Positions 46,845 through 59,100 of a stretch of DNA of 64,000 nucleotides are shown in pieces; within the stretch, counting starts at the first letter, position 1, and each line of letters starts with the position of its first letter. The notes beneath the pieces were generated by a model, which made no database searches, was not told the origin of the DNA, and saw only the letters and a program-made list of their open reading frames with translations. A program made the position numbers and the translations under genes. Source of the DNA: Trichoplax adhaerens (Eukaryota > Placozoa > Uniplacotomia > Trichoplacea > Trichoplacidae). The DNA lies in assembly GCF_000150275.1 (NCBI RefSeq), contig NW_002060945.1, positions 6,721,751 through 6,785,750 of the forward strand, written 5' to 3'.

Positions 46845-49800
46845 ATGTCGCTAAAATTTCAGCCACTGCTTATAGCCGCCATACGATGCAGTCTTCTCCT
46901 TTCACTTGTAAAAGTAAATTATACCGCTGCACTAGTTAATTCAAGCTTACAGTTGGTTTACGCCAGTGTTGTAAGTCTATTGCAGTCAAGAAAATACTTA
47001 CAACATATAAATATATTATAGATTAAGCAACGAATAGGATTACTTGCTAAATCAATAGTAATCAATCACTACATCTTTCGTAGGATTCTGAATTATCTGG
47101 TCATGCAGTAATTTACTATTCTCATGATATGTCGTAAACTAGTAGAATTATAGTAATACTGTTTACTTCCACACTAAATAATATTTCATGCCTTTTCCCC
47201 TACATAACAATAGTTCTACATTGACCTCTTTTTTGAGTTCCTTTAATTTAGTAAGTTTTACATCTACGTTCCATCGATTGATACATTACATAAAAAAAAG
47301 ATCTTTGACTTTTACGAAGAAATGATAGTATTATCATCTTGGAATCCATAAAATAAAATCAATCTTCCTTTTGCATTGTTCTAGCTGTGAAAGTGAATTA
47401 TAATTGCAATAAGTAAAACCACTATCCCTAAATTTCGTCACTTTTACGTTAGCTTTACCGTCATGGCGATCGATCACCAACCCATGTCTTGCTTAATCTT
47501 CCACATCCCTTGAAGCCTTGGCCACAAGGATTAGGTCAGCTAACTCAGGTAGGTTCTGGATCGGCAACATTGTACGAATAAGTAAATGCTATAAATATTA
47601 AGCACGCATGTGATACAACGCCTTGTATTATGTTAACTACGGTATACATTTATCCATTACCTTTTCCTCTTGTTACAATTCAACGTGATAATGTACTCGT
47701 AGAGGCTATTAATTTATAATTACATTTATAAAATGCTAACAAAAAAAATGAATCCTAAAATGCGTAGGAAGGGATGCGTCAGGAAGCAAAATTAGGCGAA
47801 TTCTTTAAGAATCGTTACGTACACCAATTGCACTTGATCAACGCAACTTATGTCAGACGAGAGGTATGACAAAATATTGTTCCTCTTTTAATCCAAGATC
47901 GTCGTAATGTTATAGCAAAGTAGAATTATCTATCACTCTATCAGTATATGAGGAGGATACGGAAGATAATACGGTAATATTATCGTACTATACTAAATAA
48001 CTTCATTAGAACTAGGAAGGCATTGAACCACTTTACAATGATAAATAAATAAATGAATATACAGTACTGTATTACACACATAGTATGTAGATATGAAATA
48101 ACTGTTGTTATTGATTTTGTGATATCAAGGTTAAAATTCGAAGCACTGACTATGATCGTACGTTAATGAGTGCAGAAGCACAATTGAGCGCCCTATATCG
48201 GCCTGCTGGAAGACAGGTAGGATATGCCTACAGCTATTTTACTCCTATACAGTGTTCCAATCTTTAAAGCATATAGCACTTAAACTGTTGCTGCAATATA
48301 TACAGTATCTAAAGTATACCAAATTAAAGATATGATGTGTAATGATTCCTTATTCCGAAAATTTAATAATTCACTGATGGATTTGTACGTATTTGTGTGC
48401 ACATTTGATACTATTTACATTGCTAACATATGATATTGTAAATACAGTAGATTCATTTTTAAGCAACGTCTTTTATTCATTCAAAATATAATATTACTTA
48501 CTATTTAACAACCGTTTATCAACTACCACCATGTCAAATATACGTGTATTAATTTTTAATGAACACAGCTCTATAAATAAGTAACTGCTCATTGAAGCAA
48601 TAACTTAATTAGCTTGCGTACCCACATCATAATTTAAGGCGATGATAATGTATTTTATGATGTCATCGTATAGATATGGAACAAAAATTTATTATGGCAG
48701 CCAATACCAATTCACACAGTACCCAGGGCTAATGATACGGTAATAAATCTTGTTTACTAAATTAATTGCGTACCATTATACAGCAGTAGAATATTAGTAA
48801 GCGGCAATGCAATAAAGTCATTAAAGGCCAGGATGACTTTATATACAGATATCGACTCTTATTATCAATAACTTATCATTAAAGTAGATAGCATAAAATA
48901 ACTATAAAGGAAAAATCAACTTACTGTAGTAAAAAGAATATCATTGGCTTAAAATTTCTAAGTACTTTTAGAATTACATGGATTGAGTATACATACGGCT
49001 ACAAATAATATGCGTATATACCTTTTTTCTGTAGCAATGAACCTTTGTTGTCCTTACAATTGTACTATGCTTTTAAAGTGTTAATGATTTTTATTCTTGG
49101 AATGTTACATATAGTTATTGAAAAGTCAATCTCTTGCATGCCCAAGATATGATCAAAGCGTGCAAAACAACCTAAAATCAAACAAATTTAAAGATTTCAT
49201 TAAGAAAGATGGGGTTTGTAGGGAATTTTGGTTATTACTCTTTTCTGATTTTTAACCATGCCTTTTTGGTAATACTTCATCTCCAAATAAAGGGCTTTGT
49301 AAAAAAAATTTACGAACTTGCCGGCTATAACGGCTCCCATAAGAACATTTACTACGCTGCACATGAGATTAATGGTGCTTTGTTTTGCATGGTAATGCCT
49401 GTCATGATAAAACAATTTCAGATTCATCAGCGTTATGGTTTGTCATGTTATATAAATATATGTTTATTGTATATTGACGGTAATTGATTTGATTTACTCA
49501 TTGATATAAATTATAGCAAAAACACAATTTAACGTTGCCACACTGGGCCAATTCTACCGTTTTAGTACGTCTAAGGAAAATTGCATTGTTTGTAAAGCTC
49601 CTGAAATATAGTAGCCCAATCCAACAAAAAGTTACTGCAGGTAGCAACGTACCGATAAATTGTCTACAATACCTCTGTAGATAATGTACAGCTAATATAT
49701 GACTCAAGAAGAGAGCGTCAATGCGTCGGTGTGCCATACCCACATGCTTAGCATTTCTGTGTATAAATCAATGAATAAATAATTTAACTTTACTACTTTG

Positions 49801-50917
49801 CGATATACTGCTTAGTACATCAATTCATTGTCTTGATTCCATTAACTATCTCTAATGTAGGAGAATTATTGTATCGTATGATTCATGATATGAAATCAGT
49901 AAAGTCTGGAACGAAAATGAATCCTACTAAGCTCATGATGTATTCAGCGGTAAAGTTTTTATTTTTCAGTGAGATAGTGTACTTTTTTATATCGCATACG
50001 TATAATTTTAAAAAGCTCTTGTTAATTATGGATATTGAAATATTTTATTGTGCACGACGGTCTTGTAATATTTGAAATATATCTCATCTATCTTAACCTA
50101 ATATTAATATTATTTTACTGATAGCATGATTCCAACGTTATGGCCATATTATTAGCCTTAGGCTTCCATCTGACGAAAAATCCTCCATATACTGCAACTG
50201 TAATGCTTGAGCTGTATAAAGATAAAAATGGGTACATAATTTTAGATAATAGCATATTACATTAAGCGATACCGTTGGAATTATACAACACAATTTATAT
50301 TGTGTAGAGTATCTCTTACATAGGATGAATATTCTTCTTTTAACTATCATATACGTATTCACCCTTAATAAAATTGGTAATGAAAAGGTATATATTGTTT
50401 ATCTTTTAAGTTATATGGTTGAAAAACTATTTTATAGGACATATTTAGTTCAAGTTTTATATCGAAATTCTTCCGTAACAGTTACTTTACAACTGCCCGG
50501 CTGCAAGCGATTGTGCCCTTTAAATGATTTTGAAAAGTATGTGTACTACGTGTAATATCATAATAATACCCGTGAAACCTCGTGAAGGCACTTGTTTCAT
50601 CTTAGTTATTTTTTTCAAAATTGCAGGCTTACATCAAATGTGACTTTCCCACCTCTGAATCGTAAAGAAATTTGTACAATAAAGACATCGCATACTTTAT
50701 GTACGTTGTTGATACTGATATCTAGAAATTTATTATACTTCACTTTACTAATCAATTTAAATATCATAATCTAAATTTGTTAGCGCCCGTAAATATCGCA
50801 ATAATCGCCGCAGTTGGAGGTATCATCATTCTATTTGGAATTCTTTTAATATTGCGATATTATTTTCGACATGTGCACAGTAAACAATCTTACGATCGGA
50901 TCGTAGAGTTTAATTAG
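46845..50917 (+). CDS. Lysosomal/prostatic-type histidine acid phosphatase (paralog 2)
   Basis: Thirteen exons: 46845..46970, 47453..47548, 47768..47863, 48130..48216, 48674..48739, 49115..49213, 49293..49391, 49517..49640, 49861..49949, 50125..50231, 50438..50536, 50627..50700, 50784..50917. They give 431 aa. The ATG at 46845 gives a signal peptide (MSLKFQPLLIAAIRCSLLL). Catalytic features are LYRHGDRSP, RSTDYDRTLMSAEAQ (phosphate-binding Arg) and YSA|HDSNVMA (His-Asp pair). Other family blocks are WQPIPIHTVP, NLTLPHWA, VLYRNSS and LPGCKRLCPL. The last exon encodes a membrane segment (IAIIAAVGGIIILFGILL) and a short tail with YDRI, a Y-x-x-hydrophobic sorting motif as in lysosomal acid phosphatase precursors. 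Exon 6 uses a GTTTGT donor, the weakest site of the model. AATAAA lies at 50919-50924, just past the stop. The paralog at 38287-42185 shares all splice positions except the intron between exons 8 and 9. Confidence 0.93.
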
Positions 50918-51480
50918 AAATAAATTGTAATTTTCTAATTTTGATAATTTATGATATTATTTATCCTGAATTTGAAATTTACCGATGTCAAGTATACTCC
51001 GTATCACATAAATTTAAAATAGTATAACTGAGGAAAACTTTAAAGAGTACTTGTCTTCCTATTAATCCTAACTAATTCTAGATTTATTTCTTATGAAGAA
51101 TATTAAATTTGTGATATTATCATCCCATTAACTAAACATTTTAACTTTCAATGTTATACATTGAGGTACTGTACGTCAACATCTACCTGAAATAATTTTT
51201 TATACAGTACGGTATATTTTAGGTTAAAATCGATTAACTTACAAGATCTACTCGTATTCGCATGATGGTAATATTGGAGTGATATATGCATAAATTACAT
51301 TTGATCAGATTCTTCTTCATTTTGATACACGATATTTATTTCGATATTCTTAGCTGATTATGGTATTATTTGATTTCACTGTATTTTTTCTGAATCATAT
51401 GCTTACGGAAATCTAACTTAGACATATAATTTAAAGGCTATCCAATTCAACTATACTTTTTATTATGATTTTAACCTATA
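50918..51480. other. Intergenic, nothing recognised
   Basis: AT-rich sequence following the acid phosphatase stop. It presumably contains the 3' UTR and flanking DNA. Confidence 0.5.
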
Positions 51481-51484
51481 ATTT

Positions 51485-51569
51485 GGTTCACCATTAAAAA
51501 CGCATCTACCACATTCTTACTACTGTATACTGTACTGTACCTGTACCGTGCAGTACGGTACACTGAGTG
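51485..51569 (-). repeat. Repeat arm B of a 77-85 bp inverted pair
   Basis: Reverse complement of 46144-46220. It contains TTAAAAACGCATCTACCACA and CGTGCAGTACGGTACACTGA. The spacing between arms is about 5.3 kb. Confidence 0.85.
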
Positions 51570-52860
51570 TTGTCTACGGTGTACAGTGTACAGTATTTTA
51601 CAGAACGTAGTGCAAGTGTACAGTACAGTACTGTTAAATGCGTTAGCGTTATCTGTAGCGCAACGCCACGTCATACTGTACTGTAGATTGATCTGTACTG
51701 TTATTAGTGATATTATTGGTCTTCTTTTCTTGAAGGAATCATGCCCCAAGGACAGTACATTACTGTTCAGTGTATTTAAAATATACAGGAGCACAAAGCA
51801 TACATCACAATGTATATACACTACTTAGAAAAGCAGGTAGTATCCACATACTTGTGTCTCAAGTCTGCAGTGTCAGCGTCAGGGCGAGGACGTACTGTAC
51901 TGTAGACGTGGGCATCATCGCGCATATGATCACGCATTACTAGCTCACGAGGAGTCACGTCATGGAAAAACTGTACTGTACTGTACAGTACAGTACAGTA
52001 CAGTACAGTACGTCATCAGCTACAGTACTGTACAGTACTATACACTGTACACTGTAGAGTAGTACAGTACTGTACAGTACAGTATAGTGGTCTGCTGTCG
52101 TACAGTACAGTACTGTACAAATCAGCGAGCGGTTCACCTCAACTCTCAACTGGACTGAACTAAACTGTATCGTGGAGACAGCTGACTCGACGACGTCGAG
52201 TGTGTGTACTGTGAGCACGCGAAAATTCACTCAAGTGCAGCCAACTCTCCAGTATGGTGTCCAGTACCCAGTCCATACAGTACAGTACACTGTACTGTAC
52301 AGTACGTCATCAGCTAGAGTGCAGTACTATACACTGTACACTGTAGAGTAGTGCAGTGGTCTGCTGTCGTACAGTACTGTACTGTACAAGTGTACTAGTG
52401 TACAGTATAGTACAAATCAGCGAGCGGTTCACCTCAACTCTCAACTGGACTGAACTAAACCGTATCGTGCCCAGTCCATACAGTACTGGAACCGCATCAG
52501 CTTTCTTAGACAAAAACTGTACAGTACTGTACAGTGTACAGTACGTCATCAGCTACAGTACAGTACTGTACTATACACTGTACACTGTAGAGTAGTGCAG
52601 TGGTGAAGCACGCGAAAATGCACTCTAGTGCAGCCAACTCCAGTATGGTGTCCAGTACCCAGTCCATACAGTATAATGGAAAAACTGTACAGTACTATAC
52701 ACTGTACACTGTAGAGTAGTGCAGTGGTGAAGCAAGCGAAAATGCACTCTAGTGCAACCAACTCCAGTATGGTGTCCAATACCCAGTCCATACAGTACTG
52801 GAACCGCAGCAGCTTTCTTGCTATAAAAAGCTTCTATCACGTTGTCGCGTCTGGGATTCA
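51570..52860. repeat. GTAC-palindrome cluster and nested tandem repeats upstream of TEAD
   Basis: The densest palindromic region of the window, with long alternating runs of ACAGTACTGTAC near 51970-52035, 52055-52115 and 52275-52300. Larger units are superimposed. A segment containing AATCAGCGAGCGGTTCACCT occurs at about 52119 and 52415. A segment containing GCCAACTCCAGTATGGTGTC occurs near 52240, 52630 and 52755 (the middle copy abuts the last, about 122 bp apart). GGAACCGCA(T/G)CAGCTTTCTT occurs at 52488 and 52800. Apparent open frames here are by-products of the repeat. Confidence 0.85.
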
Positions 52861-53122
52861 CCAGGCGTTGTCTTGTGTGTAATATGCTTGGCCTACTGTA
52901 GTCCATTTGTAGTCAGTGGCTCACATTTTTGTCATTTTTTCTAAAAAATTCTGCTTCCGGCGGTCGTCAAAGGGTTTGCTTTAGCTGAGTTGTTGTGGCG
53001 TACAAGTTAGTCACGATTGGAAAAATTGATTATCCTATTGCAACAAGTTGACGATAGTATCGTTTTCAATCTTGACGTCGTTCCATTGGTAGAACAGCTC
53101 GCGCTGTTTCTGTTCATTTAGC

Positions 53123-56100
53123 ATGAAGAACGAGGATGACAACTCCTCGTCACTTGATAGTTCAGACGAAGATGTTCCAAGAGGAGACGATGCTGAACGC
53201 GTTTGGTCTAGTGATATCGAGCAATCTTTTCAAGAAGCGCTAGCCATTTATCCACCGTGTGGCCGCCGCAAAATTATCCTTTCTGACGAGGGTAAAATGT
53301 ACGGTAAGTCTTGGAAGAAGTAGTCAAATAGGTGTAGGAGAGGATCATTCCTCTCACCTTAAGTCATCTTCAAATTTGACAATGGCGGATAGACGATTGC
53401 CATACTAAAACCTTATTCAACATGATCTGCAACCACTCATTGAAGTACAGTAGTAGTAACATACGTACGGAATATACAATCAGTGGTGATGTTGTGATTT
53501 TGCTGTCTTCGCACGTATGGTGACAAGTGTAGTCTATTCCACTACTAATGGAGAGTTGTCCTATACAGTCCACTACTGCCTTCATCTTCTCTCCCAAATC
53601 CATACGGCCATGCCTTGCCATGGCATTTCAACTAAAATTCAATTGAATTCTTCTTTTTCAACTCCAGGAGAACACTTTGACTCATTACAAGTCTAACATT
53701 GACTTTATCTTCAAAGAATCCCTGCGCAAGTCTCATTCTTTCTTGCCGCAATAGATAAACTTGACAACAATTTCTTTCTTTTTACTTTTGCTAGAATGGG
53801 TTACAAACTGCGCTTGACTACCCCCATACTGTATCAATTCAATGCTATCCACTGGGGTTTTGCCTACTTCACACCAGATACAAGATCGGATTAATTGCTA
53901 GTGGATTATTGTCATGACTCACTTGTAAACGCTCTCCTTACTCTAGCCTATTTAAAACCCCCCAAAACACATCGTCGATGCTAGGATGGCATGCACGGTT
54001 GCAATAAGTTTGTCGTCTCAAAGACTTCTTTTATAATTTCCGATCTTGCATGCAAATGATTGAAAGTGGCAGCAGCACATGACGCGTATAAACTACAATG
54101 CAATAGACTAGCGATGCTGTACTTCACAACATCAATTCGAGAACAAAATCCACATTAAAAGTAGTCTTGATGCTTTCATATTTTGCAGTTGGAAAGTAGC
54201 AGCAAAGGGAAGGTGTAAAATTTGCATTCTCAGTTTTCCCTGGCGCCATTGAAGTGTAAAAAAAAAAACTGCCACATCGTCGTCTCCGATCCGCGTCAAC
54301 CCGACCTTGTGTTGCATATCGCCAGCATTGTCTCATTTTTTTCCAACCTCGAGACTGATCGATCAAATTAAAATCAAAAATTAGACAGTAGCACTACTCA
54401 TCTTGTTGGTTTAAAAAGTAAGAGCAAGTAATAGCGATCAATTGGCTAGGAGACGAATGAAAATAGCCATTTTAGTTCATTTGACGCTATTTCAACAAGC
54501 AACAACAGTATGAGTGACGATTTTATCACGAGTGTCCTGTTGGTGTTTAATCTTTACTTTGTAAATCACTGCCATGAATTAGGGAGAGAGATAGAATATT
54601 GACCAACCCCAAATTAAATACAAGGAAAATGGTAACGTGTTATTGTTTAACGATAGCCATTAATTTCAAGACAGTTTTTTCAAAAACTGTCACCTTAGAA
54701 CCCAATATAGTAACACCATAAAAGCATTTACCTGCAAACTATAGTATCCGACTGACACATCGATGCTTTCATTTATGAAAAGAGCCTCTATGTATCACAG
54801 GCTATCAATTGAAAAAGAGTTGTAAATAGTTTTATTATGGTAGGGGGTTATACCATGGTATAAGACAGTACAAGACTTATTCATAGTGTTATTCTATCTA
54901 ATTGAATTTCAAATGCAGCTACGACTCCTTTTTTATACCCAGTACCAAAAAAAAAAAAAAAATTATTGAATCAAGCTATGATAAATAACTTGTGCAACGA
55001 GCGCTTCTCGACTATCCACGTTGACTTAGTAGACTTGAGTGATTCAATGAAAACCAAGCCGTATTGTTGTGTCTCCTGCCAACTTTTTAATTAGACATGG
55101 ATACACTATCGAATAAAAAGGATATGGAAAAAGGCCTAAGATACATTCCAAAATGCACTACTTGTTTAACAGTATTGCCGTTAATTAAGGCAATACATGT
55201 CGCTATTGCAACATGAAAAGCAAATCATTATAGTAAGCCAAACTTTTCAATGCATTTGTGGTTAATTAGAATTATTCTAATTCACATATAACATCAAATT
55301 TATTAATCAAGGACTTTACATGATTATCCATTTAGTTGGTATTTGTAGCAGTATTAATTATTTATGATAACATTGGCTGAAATTTGAAGAGTGCTATGTA
55401 TTTTGTAATTATTAATAAATGTACTGTACATTTGAAGGCATTGTAGATAATTAATTGAACGTATGTTTAGCTTGCAGCACAATTTTTCCAACATTTAATT
55501 CCCCAAATTTCTGTCTAATGTTTTATTCACATACGCCCAATTGGTGGCATAGTGTATTTCCCCTACATTTGACGTTGAAAATCCTTTCTAATATTACTTG
55601 AATTCCTACGGTGGATAGCCTAAGGATACTTACTGCGTCATACTTTAAGCCGCAATATTGGTGATAAAATAATTTGGACTCTGTTGACGCTTCTCTACAG
55701 TCATACTGTAGATGAAAAGAAATATGGCAGTTATTAGTGTACGTCTAATGACTGCAAAATCACTTTTGCTATGCAATTTTCTGCTATTGTAATGCCTTAT
55801 AGTTAACATCTCCAGGTTGATTTATTTAGGCGTTTGGTAACATTTTATGATTAATGAATAAGTTGTTGATGAGACCTCATTTTTAGAGCCAGAATATTAT
55901 AGAATGTGGGATAACTTCTTTACTATAGCGCCGTGGTAATAATTTTAACTGCCCTACTATTGCAGTACTGTATATTGATAGAATACATCTAACTGTTTGT
56001 CTAATGTTATTAGTACAATATCATTTCAAGAGAAACTTCTGATTTTATTCACAATCCTAATATCCATTGCACAGTAGCATTGACCGTGAAATCTTATTAC

Positions 56101-59100
56101 AGTATCTCGCGGTAACAAGCTGTCAATGATACAGCGAATCGAATACGGTCAAATACTGTAGTTGTTAAATGATTTGGCTGTCCTTTACGAAAAGATTCAA
56201 TTTCGATCGTAGATTAATCTGGTATCTTCACAGTCAAATCTTTCGTTCATTCCGTAATAAAAAGCTGTGCCATTATACTTAAAAATCGACAATCACCATA
56301 CTGCAAGTTAGGCACAATTCCTTTCAAGACACCAACAAACCGTTATCGCTCAAAAAAGTTAGTAATCTCCGAAAATATGAATAGAATGTAGCATAAGTCA
56401 ATTTTCCATTGGTAGCTGCAATGACTGCTTTAGCTTTAATACAGTACCTAATAACTTTACGGTATGATGCAGAAACGTTCAAATGCGTTATCCACAATTG
56501 TACAACACCATTAATACTGTACCTAAATGGGAAATCTTTTCCTCTTTTAAAATATCTTGGCCTTTGCTCAATCTGCCAAAATATGCCGCCGGCAAACAAT
56601 TCAAAATCATACCACATATTGTGTTGACTCATTGATTGACCACGGTGATCTGTATTCCATACATAAATCAGATCTACATACAGTACAGCCACAGACGATA
56701 TGCCTAATATTATTATCATCGAAATATCCAAAATATTAGTTTTTAAGACAACCGGTTGTTAAATCGAGTTATAGTATGTATTTTACTGCTATACGCATAT
56801 CTATATGTACATAATGCAGTAATAGGTAATTGCTCCTATAGATCTTCATAACTAGAGTAATAAGTCGATTGAAGAGATTTTGCCTTCGGTTTCCTTTTAG
56901 ACTACTATTCCATGAAATTACTATACTCTTTTCAAAATTATCTTAACATTATGTGCAATATCTAAGCTAGCAGATCGTCATATTTTATTTAATCTTTTAT
57001 GAGGGTATATTGTAGTCATTTAAACTTTTCGGGAAAGTCGAGATTTTACTGATTGGTCAGTACAGTACTGGATATGATATCATCCGCTAATATTGGTCAG
57101 GCCGGGTGAGCGGGCGACAGTACAGTATATTACATACAATAAAATATTCGGAGAGCCTGGTTTCAATAGCAGTTTCGTTAAATTACCAGTATATGCGTAA
57201 TGCTGTTATATTATCAGGCTATAACAGTAATGTAATAATTGTTACCGGCCAACGATAGACTTTAGCCTTTGTAAAGAATTAATTTTTAATAATGTTGTAA
57301 TACATGGATTACTAGAGTAGGAAAGATCCCTTCCAATAGTTCATCTCCTATCACATCAGAAGAGGACTTTCGCTGACGTAATAAAATTCCACAATCATCC
57401 TATAGTTTTAGTTAATATCAAGTAGAAAGAAAATTCTTTGCCGCTGGCTACTTTCCGGATGTTTTTGAAAATATCAAAATGTTATTATAATACGGTCGTG
57501 TAGATGAGATTGCGTCCTTTCAATTTACGTTTTCATGGTAAATACATTAGCTTCGTCTGTTCCTTCAATTCGTCATCAATTCAATACGATAGTCTACGAA
57601 TTAAAAACGTTGTCAAGCCGTAGATAACAAATAAAAGACACCGTTAACTATGCTTTATTGTCATTTTCGGGGTTGTTATCCATTAATCATTGATATCCAA
57701 CTGTAGTCTCTTAATTAAATAGAAGAGAAAATTATCTGATAATAATAGAATATAACAGAAAGAAATAGGGAATACTCATCATAGTTTAATTCTAGGTTCC
57801 AGTAAGCTTCGCTTCATTAAACCGAAGAGAGCGATTGTTTAATGATGACAATTAAAGGTTTCAAATATCATGACTTGAGCTTAAGTCATAAAATTACTAT
57901 ACTTAATTGCGAAGACTAGTCGATGATTATAGAATAGATGTTGTTAAAAAGCATCGAATATCATCATAGAAGGTCTTAATTGTTCATGACTACAGTTTGA
58001 TTAAATTTAGAACAACTATTTGATGATCATCATACAGCTAAATCCTCCTAAAAACATCAAATGCTGCGAATTGAAATTAAAGAGAATAATCTCAAAAACG
58101 ACGTCAAGCACCGTTGTTTAATCGTTTGTAGGTAGAATACTTACATTCATGTATGTATTCAGATAGAGCTTGCTAGATGTAACTAACTTATTAGCCGGGA
58201 CTTGCTAAAAGAAGTTTATAGCCTTAACTATTGATTATGCGGCACAAACCAATATCCCACTCTTTCAATACGCGTTCAATTAATTCTCAAAAAACGTACT
58301 AAGTGACGCACACTGACATCGCAGTCGTAACCATACGATAATTTACTTCTTATGTGTGCTTGGGCGATAGCTAAACAAGCTTTGATTTGACTTGAAATGT
58401 AGAATTAATGCTTATAAATATTTACGAGATTGGATAAGCTTAATATTTAGAATGAATATACTTTTAAATTTAATATTGCATTTGATTTATCGACTGTATG
58501 TATATCTCAAGTTGGTAATTATACCTGCGATTTGGTATTTAAGTATAGAATTACAGTGTTACGTTCATTCAGTGGTGATATAAGGCAAAGTTAACTAGCC
58601 ATCAGGCATGATTTGGCATTACAATCTTAAGCTTAGATAATTAATAGTTGACAACCTACGTTTTAGATGATAATTTTCCAAAACTATCAATTCGTATATT
58701 GAAAATTAATTTAATTAAACTGTTACTTTATTCAATTACACTCTAGTTTAAAGTTAGAGTGTAGCAATTACCCATTCACATCAGGTAGGAGGGGTAAAAT
58801 TTTGCTATGAACTGCTATAGCACGGAAATTAACATTGCAATCTTAAGATTTGCGAATTATCACTTTGAAATTGTACGCTTTACAAATATGAGTTGGTATA
58901 ATTTGCGATCGATTTCTAGTTACGAACCATCATTTGACTGTAAAAATGTTGACAGTATTTGTATTTTAAAAGATCAATGCAAGATAGTTATAGATAAGGG
59001 GGTTACTTATTTTACAAATTATGAAGTTAACTGGAAATGGTGTTGTATAACTTGCCATAGATAATTCTAGTTTTGTCCAATAATACAGTTGCTGCAGTAC

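Noticed and set aside
49498-49743. 81-codon minus-strand frame
   Set aside because: It is the shadow of acid phosphatase exon 8 (49517..49640) on the plus strand, which encodes the conserved LTLPHWA block.
51471-52906. Several 80-116 codon frames on both strands
   Set aside because: They arise from GTAC palindromes and tandem repeats (Tyr-Ser-Thr-Val-Leu-Tyr runs) and have no independent coding features.
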